Of a stretch of DNA of 64,000 bases, positions 27,877-37,600 are shown piece by piece (position 1 is the first letter of the stretch; every line of letters starts with the position of its first letter). Under the pieces are notes generated by a model. The model saw only the letters and a program-made list of their open reading frames with translations, did not search any database and was not told where the DNA came from. Made by a program: the position numbers and the translations under genes. This DNA is from a virus, in IMG/VR virus record IMGVR_UViG_3300030098_004191, positions 21,902 to 85,901 of that record; one strand, 5' to 3'.

Positions 27877-30800
27877 TACCCTCCTTTGATATTACCTGTA
27901 GACCCTGCCACCGCATATCCTGTACCTCGTACTGCTCTACCAGCAGATCCACCACCTCCACCAGCTTGTGGTCCAGGTCCAGTATTTCTTCCATAATCAT
28001 TAGGTGGAATTATATCATTTCCACCTGCCGTACCAGGTTGACCCCAATCTCCACCTGCTCCACCAATACCACCTGTATTACCTACACTTGCATAAGTAGG
28101 ACAATTCTTTGGAGTTCCAGCAAGACCATTCATTCCATTAGTTTCTCGATTTTGATTACCACCTTGTCCTAATCCACCATATCCACCAGCACCACCTGGA
28201 GCACCTGGTTTTTGTGCTGGATCATCAACAGTACAATAAGCTGCTTTTATACATGTTTTATGACATACAGCTCTCCAACCCCAACAATCACATCCTATAC
28301 CTGATTGATGACTCGCATAAGTTCCATTACCAACGGTTAAACTATCTCCTACACTATCACCATTACTATCATGTGTTTGCGTGTCATAAATTCTTCCATG
28401 TAAGTATCCACCAGGATCATTAATTGTTATTTGATTATTTCCAGCTTCATCTAAGAAGTTTCCACATCCAATATACCATTCACACTGACAATCACCACCT
28501 CTTGAGTATGAATACCATTCACCATAACCATTATTAACATTACCTACTGTCACTTTTGGCAACCAACAAGGACCATCTGGACCTTTAGTACCACCGCCTC
28601 CACGACCTCCACCGCCTCCTCCTCCAAAGAGTTCGGAATTAGATCTTAACCATACTCCAAAATTATTACTATTGGCAGTACCAGTCATTCTAACTGCATC
28701 ACCACCAGGTCCACCCTCAGTGATAGAATTTGGCCAATTAAATGCAGAACTAGAAGGAGTCTCACCACCTCTAAGTCCACCAGCACCATGAACAATCGCT
28801 GCAATATCTAGTGTGAAATTAACTACTTCTTCATTAATATTAAATGCAGGTTGATTTGGATTGAATGACTCACAATCATGTTTAATATAATACCACTTAC
28901 GAATATTCTTATTCATATTACTATTCCATGCCAATCCACCAATATTAATAGTGGATGTAGATGTACTAGAAGTCTCTATCATATAATACTTTCTACTATT
29001 CTGGAATTGTGATACTTTCCAATTAACAGTAGTTGCAATAGGAGTATTCTCAGTTGAATCAGGAACAACAGGATCCATATTAGTTTTAGATGTTCTCCTT
29101 CTTAATTCAGATGCTTTAATAGTTCCTGATGGATTCTTATCTCTAAAAGTATTTCTTAACTGACTAAATTTAACATTAGACATCACTGGAAAATGTACTG
29201 TATTAAGTACATCCTTTTGTTCTAAATTATTATTACCACCTGGTGCATATACACAACTACCATCATCAATAGTAGCATTAGGATTATAGTTTGTTGCATT
29301 AGGATCGGTACATCCTGAAATTGGACCATAAGTACAACTACCATCATCCACGTTTGCATTTGGATCATAGTTTGTTGCATTAGGATCAGTACATCCTAGA
29401 ACCTGAGTATTTGGTGTTGGTGTTGGTTGTTGACCAACATTCAATGATGTTTTTAATACAGTACCAGAAGCATTTGTAGCTACAAATGCAACACCACCTG
29501 GATTTGCTGGCCATGTATTAGGGAATGAAGTAGCAGAAGTATTGTTAATTCTAACTGTTAATTTACGATTTCCAGCAGGTACTCCATTTTGGAATGAAGA
29601 TATTAAACTATTACCAAACCCTGAACCTCCAACAGTAATAATATCAGATGTTAAAGGATTACTCGTAGATCCTACTATAACATCATCAATGAGAAATGTT
29701 GCTTCACCATCAGCAGCAACTTCTAATATAACTTGTCCACCTTCATGTGTAAACACATAAGTTGTTTCTATTGTCTGACCTACTAATGGATCAGTGGTAG
29801 ATGGGAACACAGCATAGGTATTCATAAATGATCCCCATGCACCACTAGCAGTTTGTGGGAAAGAATCACTTGATCTAGCAACTATATCTCCAAAGGTTGG
29901 TAGTCCATTTCTTGCGTCCTTCAATATCCATGCAACACCACCTGGATTCATATTCCATACAGATCCACCACCAATATTGTTTATAGTGGCAGTAATCCAA
30001 TGATCTCTATGTGAAGTTGTACTAACTCCAAAATTTGTAGATGTATTATGAGGACCAATAGGTAAAGCACCCGAAGTAATAGTTCCTAATGTTTCCTCTG
30101 TATCCCATACAAATGTTGCTCTACCATCACACTGACATTCAAGTGTATAATCTCCAGGTTGTCCAGGAAGATTAAATCTCCAAGTAGCTGTATGATCTTG
30201 ATCTGGTAATGGATTAGTATTAGAAGGGAACATTGCATAGTCCTTCATAAACTGTGACCAACCTTGAGGATCAGTCAAATACCAACCAGAAGCACCTTCA
30301 GAAGCCTTAACCCATGCAGTTTGTGGTGTCCATTTTTCCCAACCAACAAACCAATCTGATGGAGCAAATTCACAACTACCATCATCTACAGTAGCATTTG
30401 GATTATAGTTTGACGCATTAGGATTAGTACATCCATAAACAACAGGATCATCATCTGGTATAGTAACAGTAGAAGCATCCCAAAGTACTTTTGGAGTTCC
30501 ACCCATTAAACTTTCTAAATCTGCCCATCTAATATCTGTTGCCGTATTTGGTTCTTCACCATAATAAAAATCATCTTCAGATTGAACACCACATTTATCA
30601 TTAATCCAATCTTTTATTTCAGACCATCCCCAAGATCTATTTGATTGTAATTTAGTGGCAATTATACCAGCAGCAGTAGGACATGCTGAACTCGTTCCAT
30701 CAAAATATCTATCATAAGGAGTTAAACTAAGTCCAGAATAACTATCCTGTCTTTGATAAACTGAACTATTAGTACCAGAAGTTGCAGCAAGAGTTCCATC

Positions 30801-32588
30801 TCCAGGAGTATAGCAATCAACTGCTTCTCCCATTACACTATAATCTACCTTTCTTTCCTTTCCAGTTGGGGGGTAATGATAATTACCATCATCATCGTGC
30901 TGGTCATCTAATGCACCAACATTAATTACTGGATAAACAACTTTACCAGTGTTACTATCAGTATATTTTCCTGCTGCTTGTGGCCATCCCCATCTACTTA
31001 TAGATCTATAAAAACCATCATAACTAACAGCCTCATTGTATGGTGTACCAGGTCCTTCTGCATTGGTAGAGTAATAGTTGTTGTAATCAGGATGATCCGA
31101 ATTAACCATTTTTTGATTACTATTACCAGCAGCAACAAGTACAATAACACCTTCTTCAATACATTCATCAGCTGCTGCTGAAGTAGCATCAGGTACTTTT
31201 TCTTTTTGACATCTCCCTCCATCTCCTGGTACACCAATATCAGCCAAAAATGCAGGTTTGGAACTAAAAGCTACACCACCACTTCCATCAAGTCCTTGTC
31301 TATAATAATACGTTGCAGGAGTGAAGATATGAGATCTAAATCCCCAACTATTACTACAAACTGTTGGATTCTTTGTATTATCTGAAGGTCTATTTGGTTT
31401 GTGTTTGTGAAATACATTCACTATTTCCCAATAAGAGTCTTCTCTTATGTTTCCAATTCTATGAGCGTGCCATTTATTAGCATTAAATGCCCATCCCTGT
31501 GTTCTACCACATGCTTGTGCCATACATGGAGTACCATGAGTTGCAGTGCTAGTAGGATATGCTGTATTACTACCATTACATCGAGCTCTAGTATAAGTTT
31601 GATCGCTTACACTAATACTACCAAAGTCGGGAAAAGTATAACTAAATCCACCGTCAATAATATCATTACCTGGTCTAATTATGGGATCTACATGAGATCT
31701 AGCATAATTATTTTGCCACCATCTTCTAGCCCATACCTCTTTAGGAACTATAGTTCCATCCCAACGAGTCTCTAACTTCTCAGGATCATTATTATCAAAA
31801 ATAGCGTAAAGAAAATAATAACCAGGTTGTCCAGGAGAATTAGGTGTTTGAAAAAATTCTGGGTCAAGGTAGTATGGAGCATCTAATACTAAATCTAGTA
31901 TATCACATGTACCATTTCCTGGTAAAACATTACCTCCAGTATATAATTGTGGACCATCTCCAGTATTATTACAAAATTCTGGATGACCATACCAAACACC
32001 ATTATCTCCAACAATTACATCAATATCTTTACCATCACCAATATATTCAATCTTATCCTCAATCACATCAGTAGGTGCTTTACCCTTCCACGGATCAACC
32101 TTTGCCGTACTTCTTAATATTTGAAATCCAGATCTATTAGTAGAATAACCACCTAAACTTTGTCCATTATTATGAACTCTATAATTCTTAACATTACTAG
32201 AATATCTATCCAAGTATAACAGATCATCTGGAAACGGCTCAAATGAACCTGGATATGCACTTTGATCTATACGAACAAATTTTACTTTTGGGTGATTCCT
32301 TAAGGATTCAACTTCAGCATCATCAAGTAAATATACTGCTCTAGTCTTACTAATTTTTTTATCATTAACACATTCAATACTATCCTTTGGAATATTATCT
32401 TCTAATGTTCCATCTTCCATTAATACTTTATGAATATGATCCCAATCTTCTGGAGTATGACATCCAACAGCATATTGTTTTTTACCACTACCAGATGGAA
32501 CTTTTGGTAATGTATCCAAATATTCTTGCCAATACGACCTTCTCTCTTCTTCAGTAAAATCTGGAGATAAAGCTTTATCAAGACTCAT
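27873..32588 (-). CDS. 1571-aa tail adhesin with subtilisin-like (S8) protease domain
   Basis: Modules in order: residues about 36-110 resemble an I9-type propeptide (KKQYAVGCHTPEDW ... KVKFVRIDQ). An S8 protease follows, with D195 (VGDNGVWYGHPEF), H351 (ATHGTPCMAQ), oxyanion N489 (VAAGN) and S633 (GTSSACP). GCTNPNASNYNPNATVDDGSC-type calcium-like repeats lie at 719-739, 1065-1085 and 1092-1112. Two copies of an about 150-residue beta module (FMKDYAMFPS, FMNTYAVFPS) lie at 746-890 and 896-1045. The C-terminal part is Gly-rich, like gp38-type adhesins. Inferred: virion-borne, self-maturing protease acting at the cell surface during adsorption. Confidence 0.82.
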   Translation of the reverse strand: MSLDKALSPDFTEEERRSYWQEYLDTLPKVPSGSGKKQYAVGCHTPEDWDHIHKVLMEDGTLEDNIPKDSIECVNDKKISKTRAVYLLDDAEVESLRNHPKVKFVRIDQSAYPGSFEPFPDDLLYLDRYSSNVKNYRVHNNGQSLGGYSTNRSGFQILRSTAKVDPWKGKAPTDVIEDKIEYIGDGKDIDVIVGDNGVWYGHPEFCNNTGDGPQLYTGGNVLPGNGTCDILDLVLDAPYYLDPEFFQTPNSPGQPGYYFLYAIFDNNDPEKLETRWDGTIVPKEVWARRWWQNNYARSHVDPIIRPGNDIIDGGFSYTFPDFGSISVSDQTYTRARCNGSNTAYPTSTATHGTPCMAQACGRTQGWAFNANKWHAHRIGNIREDSYWEIVNVFHKHKPNRPSDNTKNPTVCSNSWGFRSHIFTPATYYYRQGLDGSGGVAFSSKPAFLADIGVPGDGGRCQKEKVPDATSAAADECIEEGVIVLVAAGNSNQKMVNSDHPDYNNYYSTNAEGPGTPYNEAVSYDGFYRSISRWGWPQAAGKYTDSNTGKVVYPVINVGALDDQHDDDGNYHYPPTGKERKVDYSVMGEAVDCYTPGDGTLAATSGTNSSVYQRQDSYSGLSLTPYDRYFDGTSSACPTAAGIIATKLQSNRSWGWSEIKDWINDKCGVQSEDDFYYGEEPNTATDIRWADLESLMGGTPKVLWDASTVTIPDDDPVVYGCTNPNASNYNPNATVDDGSCEFAPSDWFVGWEKWTPQTAWVKASEGASGWYLTDPQGWSQFMKDYAMFPSNTNPLPDQDHTATWRFNLPGQPGDYTLECQCDGRATFVWDTEETLGTITSGALPIGPHNTSTNFGVSTTSHRDHWITATINNIGGGSVWNMNPGGVAWILKDARNGLPTFGDIVARSSDSFPQTASGAWGSFMNTYAVFPSTTDPLVGQTIETTYVFTHEGGQVILEVAADGEATFLIDDVIVGSTSNPLTSDIITVGGSGFGNSLISSFQNGVPAGNRKLTVRINNTSATSFPNTWPANPGGVAFVATNASGTVLKTSLNVGQQPTPTPNTQVLGCTDPNATNYDPNANVDDGSCTYGPISGCTDPNATNYNPNATIDDGSCVYAPGGNNNLEQKDVLNTVHFPVMSNVKFSQLRNTFRDKNPSGTIKASELRRRTSKTNMDPVVPDSTENTPIATTVNWKVSQFQNSRKYYMIETSSTSTSTINIGGLAWNSNMNKNIRKWYYIKHDCESFNPNQPAFNINEEVVNFTLDIAAIVHGAGGLRGGETPSSSAFNWPNSITEGGPGGDAVRMTGTANSNNFGVWLRSNSELFGGGGGGGRGGGGTKGPDGPCWLPKVTVGNVNNGYGEWYSYSRGGDCQCEWYIGCGNFLDEAGNNQITINDPGGYLHGRIYDTQTHDSNGDSVGDSLTVGNGTYASHQSGIGCDCWGWRAVCHKTCIKAAYCTVDDPAQKPGAPGGAGGYGGLGQGGNQNRETNGMNGLAGTPKNCPTYASVGNTGGIGGAGGDWGQPGTAGGNDIIPPNDYGRNTGPGPQAGGGGGSAGRAVRGTGYAVAGSTGNIKGGY

Positions 32589-32597
32589 AAGTAATAC

Positions 32598-34598
32598 CTA
32601 GAATAGATCTTGCCAACCCGTAGGTGTATAGCATTGAAGTTTATTTGTAGTAGAGTTATAAACAACGCCACCAAAGACAGTCTGGAGTCCTACCTGATTT
32701 GCTGTTGTTATAACTGGAGGAAGCATATAACCAACAGTTCCAATACCACCAACCATACTAAAGTCAACTACTGCTCTTGTCATAGTAGTACCAATACCAA
32801 CAAATGATTTAGATGTACCATCAAGATTAATTCCACCATTTCTTATAACAATATCATTGTTATGTACTTGTATTGCTCCTGTACTTCCAATAATATCTGG
32901 ATTAGGAGCAGTCGTTCCAAATCCTACAGTAGATGAAAATGCTGCATTTCCCTGTACTAACAATTCATTGCCATATAATCCGACAGTATCAGTATTAATA
33001 CCAATACCACCAAGTAATGCTTTTTTACCTTTACCATCCAAATCTGTTGTTGGAAGAGCAGAAGTAAGACCTACTTTATTGGTTATATTTACATTATAAA
33101 ATGTAGAAATACCAGAAGTATTATTAAGATTAGTTCCTGTAAGTATAGATGGCCAATTAAATGTACCACTTATAGATCCACGAACATCAAGATTTCCACC
33201 AACCCAAGCATTACCTGTAACAGTAGAAGTACCAACCACATGTAATGTATTAGTTGGAACAGTCTGATTAATACCTAACTTACCATCATAAGTAAGAGAC
33301 ATTAACTCATTATTAGTCTGTCCATATTTCCAACCAAATCTACCTGTACTCAAACCAGCAGGTCCATTATGAAGAACCATATTAAGACTACCAGTGTCAT
33401 TATTAATAACTTCTAGTGTCTTATTAGTACTACCATATCGTATATAACCAACACTACTACCAGCACCAACAGTCTGACCAATACTAACTTGTGCAACACC
33501 TGAATCTGCAACAACTTCTATCTTACTTCCATTAGACTTTCTAACTTGGAAGTCAGTTGTTGGAGTTGCAGTTCCTACACCTGCCTGGCCTGTTGCTAAT
33601 GTTGTAAATGCAGTACCACCAGTTCCAACTTTTACTTGTCCATTCGCATTAACAACACCAGTGAATGTTGATACACCAGATATACTTAGATTAGTTGTAT
33701 CTAATTGAGATGTTATAGTAACACCAACTCCAGAAGTTGATAATACTTTAGTAGGTGTACTTCCATAATATAATTCAACTGAACCACCTGCATACGCTCT
33801 CAAAGCATCTTTAATTGTTCCTGTACGCAGTCTTACATCATTAACAGAATCAAGATATAATGTTCCAGAACTGTTCAATATAGATGAACCAGTATTCCAA
33901 TCACCTCTAAGTTCTAATAGATTAGTAGATCCAAATAGAACATGAGCATTTCCAGCAAATTTTAAACTATTAGCAGACTTATCCCACTGTGCATTATGTG
34001 ATGTGCCAATAAATTTTGCATCATCATTAAATGTAGAAATACCAGTTGCATTTAATGTAGATGCTGTTATATCACCAGTAATATCACCAGTTACATTACC
34101 AGTGAGATTTCCAGAGAAAGTAGTAGCAGTTACAACACCAGTTGCATTAATATTACCCGTTGAATCTATACCAACACCCGTAGAATTATCAGGATTCTTA
34201 CCAACTTGGAATTGATAAACTGGATCGGTAGTACCTACACCAACCGAACCTGAATTGTATATTGAAGTAACACCAGCACCTATATTAACATCCGTCCATT
34301 GTGAAGTTGGTAGATTAGAAAGAGTAGAACCATCACCTTTAAAACTCGTAGCAGTTATAACACCACTCGAATTCATATTAATACCAGTACCAAGTTTAAC
34401 TTCAGCAAAAGTTGAAACTCCAGTAACATTTAATTCTGTTGTAGTAACCAGTCCTGCAACAGCAATATTTCCTTTTACATCTAACCTTTCTGTAGGAACT
34501 GTAGTACCAATTCCAACCAGATTACCTCTGACGATAAAATCATCGTCATCAACCTGGACACCATCTCTAAAGCTAAAGCTCTTCCTTATATTAGGCAT
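32598..34598 (-). CDS. tail fibre protein, 666 aa
   Basis: MPNIRKSFSFRDGVQVDDDD, then repeated 'GIGTTxPTxxLxVxGxxxVxG' units along residues 30-560, a pattern of trimeric beta-fibres. The end (GGVVYNSTTNKLQCYTPTGW) is a known fibre-tip phrase. Ten bases separate its stop from the protease-adhesin start. A late box (AATAAATA) lies upstream at 34616. Probably a shaft or short fibre joined to the adhesin gene that follows. Confidence 0.8.
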   Translation of the reverse strand: MPNIRKSFSFRDGVQVDDDDFIVRGNLVGIGTTVPTERLDVKGNIAVAGLVTTTELNVTGVSTFAEVKLGTGINMNSSGVITATSFKGDGSTLSNLPTSQWTDVNIGAGVTSIYNSGSVGVGTTDPVYQFQVGKNPDNSTGVGIDSTGNINATGVVTATTFSGNLTGNVTGDITGDITASTLNATGISTFNDDAKFIGTSHNAQWDKSANSLKFAGNAHVLFGSTNLLELRGDWNTGSSILNSSGTLYLDSVNDVRLRTGTIKDALRAYAGGSVELYYGSTPTKVLSTSGVGVTITSQLDTTNLSISGVSTFTGVVNANGQVKVGTGGTAFTTLATGQAGVGTATPTTDFQVRKSNGSKIEVVADSGVAQVSIGQTVGAGSSVGYIRYGSTNKTLEVINNDTGSLNMVLHNGPAGLSTGRFGWKYGQTNNELMSLTYDGKLGINQTVPTNTLHVVGTSTVTGNAWVGGNLDVRGSISGTFNWPSILTGTNLNNTSGISTFYNVNITNKVGLTSALPTTDLDGKGKKALLGGIGINTDTVGLYGNELLVQGNAAFSSTVGFGTTAPNPDIIGSTGAIQVHNNDIVIRNGGINLDGTSKSFVGIGTTMTRAVVDFSMVGGIGTVGYMLPPVITTANQVGLQTVFGGVVYNSTTNKLQCYTPTGWQDLF

Positions 34599-34615
34599 TA
34601 CTCGATATTTTTAGT

Positions 34616-34623
34616 TATTTATT
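34616..34623 (-). promoter_or_regulatory. T4-type late promoter
   Basis: Minus-strand AATAAATA, 17 bases before the ATG at 34598, overlapping the stop codon of the 1796-aa gene. Confidence 0.6.
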
Positions 34624-37600
34624 AGGATAGTGCATCGACCTTTGCAGACAATTCCTTAATTGCTTCAATTAGCAATGGAACAAGTCTCTTATAGTCAACG
34701 GCTTTAAGTTCATTACCTAGACTAGGATCATAACCTTCTGCTTCACTCAAATCTCTTGTTTGAGTAACACCAGGTAATCCAAGTTTTTCAACTTCTTGTG
34801 CAATAACACCAGTATCAGTTTGGCCACGCAAATGTTCATAGTTTTTATCATTCCAAGTAAATGTATTACCTGAAATTGATTTAACCTTATCAAGAGCATT
34901 AGGAATAACTGTGATATTATCTTTTAATCTTTCATCAGAACTGGAGAAAGCAGTAATGTCACCACCAACGTATAGATCATTATTAATACCAACACCACCA
35001 GATACTACAAGAGAACCTGTAGTCTTACTGCTAGAGTTTGTTGTTGCTTTTGCTCTCAACTGTCCATTAGATTCAAGTATATCATCAACTGTTGTAGTTC
35101 CACCAGCAGAATCAATCGTTAAATTACCAGTAGAAGTATCAAGTTCATTGGCTCCAGTAAGACCAACTTGGATATTACCAAATGTAGCACCATTACCACC
35201 ACCAATTTGATTGAATGTGGCAATACCAGCAACATTCAAATCTCCACCAATGTTGACATTCTTAGCAACACCGAGTCCACCTTTAAGTACAAGGCAACCT
35301 TCATTAATATTATTGGACTGCTCAGTACCAGCAATCTTCAAGGTACTATTCATAACAGTAGTACCATTCAACCTAACTTCTGAGTTGAATGTAACAGGTC
35401 CATCAAACTGAGATAGAATCTTATCAGATGTACCACCCTCAACAATTAATCTGTCTTTAATTACAACTTCATCAAAAATAACACTAAGTTTTGATGGGTC
35501 TTGTCCAGTGACAGTAGGAAGAGGAGCATCATATGTTTGTTCTGTACCTGTTGCAGAACTTACTCTCTTATTACCAATAAAGAAATCACCTCTGTTATTC
35601 ATACCAGTATAGACAACAGCACCACAAGATCTTTCTTGTGCTTGAACTAAGAACTCTTCTCTTTCAGATAGAGTTGTAGTCTGAATCTGTGGTAAACCAG
35701 TTGAATAGTTTCCTGGTCCATAACCAAGGTATTCAAATGTATGACCAGAAGCACGAATAATAGATGGTCGTCTAAATTCAACTGCTAATGGATCAATCTT
35801 CTTAATCTTTGTTTTATCAACATGATTAGTTCTAGTAGTTCCTAAGTAACCACGAATTACTGTAAGTTCATTATTACCAGAACCACTAAGATTATTACTA
35901 ACTACCCTTACTATTTCATTGTCAATCTGTAATAAAGATCCAAGTGAGAACTTAGATCTTAAATTAATCTTATCAGCAGCAGTAGGAATATCATTAATAA
36001 CAATCTTATTACCACTTCCTAATGCTGCACCAAGATCATATGTAGAACCTTGATAGAAAGAGAATCCTCTTGCACCTACACTCTCATTACCTGCATCAGA
36101 AATTGCATCAGCAGCAGACATTCCATGAGGTATATAACGAGCAGGAGTTATATTTGTATCAGTTTTAACAGAGAAATTAGAGGCACTTACTTTCTCTTTT
36201 ACATAAAAATCTCCAAGACTAACATTTGAAGAGTTAAGTAATCTTACTTTACTACCAGATACTAATCCATGAGCTGCGACACCACCACTACCCCAAAATG
36301 TAGATATTCCAGTTGTTGCATCAAACTGAGTAACACCTATTGATCCTGCAGGTCCAGTATTGGCAGCATATTGGCCAACAATAATAACAGGATCAGCAGC
36401 AGCATGAGCAATAGCAACTTTATTCTTAGCAGGAACGTCTGTAATTCTATATTGTCCACTAGCAGTAGTACCAATACCAGTAATTTCTAGACCATCACCA
36501 ACATTAGATATAATTTGTTCACCTGAAATAGTATATCTTGCAGCACCATTACCACCACCAACTTTAGTTTGATCAAAATATAATGGAGTTGTAACACTAG
36601 CATTATAACCAGAACCTGGGTCAATAATTTCTACATTAGAAATACCACCACCAGCTACAACTACTCTTGCAGTTGAACCATTCCATGCGTTTGTTGCTGG
36701 ATTTGCTCCACCACTTAATAACTTAACATCCTGATATGTTCCATTATCATAATTTGCACCAGCAGTAACTGTTCCAGTAGCAATACCATTAAAGTTATGA
36801 TTCTCAGTAAATGTAATAGTACTAATACCAGCAGTATTATCTCTACCAACTGCACTAATCTTCTTACCTACAGCAAAATCAGTTAAGAATTGATCTACAC
36901 ATTCTCTAGTAATACTCTTCTTAAGGTCATTAGTTACAACTTCACCAAGAGGATCTCTTTTTGCATAAGAAACTGCTGCATTTGGGTTGTCGTCTGGATT
37001 ATCCTTATCTTGTTGTGGATAAAGATCAGTAACATTCTGACCATACTTAAGTTCAGTAAATTCTTCACTAACACCTTGATCTGCTTTTAATACAAATAGA
37101 TGATATACACCATCCTGAACATTATATTCATATTCACTTATAACTTCAGTTCTATAAACATAGTAATTGGATTGAATATCATTCCTTTCAAATCTTGGTA
37201 ATGCAAGATCTCTAGTAGTTACATCACTGGTAAATGTTCCAGGATCATGTGTAACTCCTACTATATCAGTTGTTGAATAAGTAAATGTCTTATTATCAGC
37301 AGTTGTAGTAACTTTAAATGTACTGTTATATCCACTATTACCAGCACCAATAGTATTATTTGTACTCTTTACATTTACTATTTTAACTAAATCATTAGCC
37401 TTTAAATTATGTGGTAATGCAGTTCGTACAGTAACTACATTAGAAGATTCTGTACATGTACTAATAAACCTATGATTTCTCTTATAGGCATAATCAGTTG
37501 CATCAATAGTATTATCTGTAAAGTCAGTAGTTGCTTTAGCACCAGTAAAGCTTGAATCCTGAATTACAAAACCTTCATTTGGATTTCTTGCATTGAATGA

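Noticed and set aside
27864-28172. Plus-strand ORFs inside the fibre genes (also 34255-34614, 56782-57288 and others)
   Set aside because: They are antisense shadows of long, well-recognised minus-strand genes with low-complexity translations.
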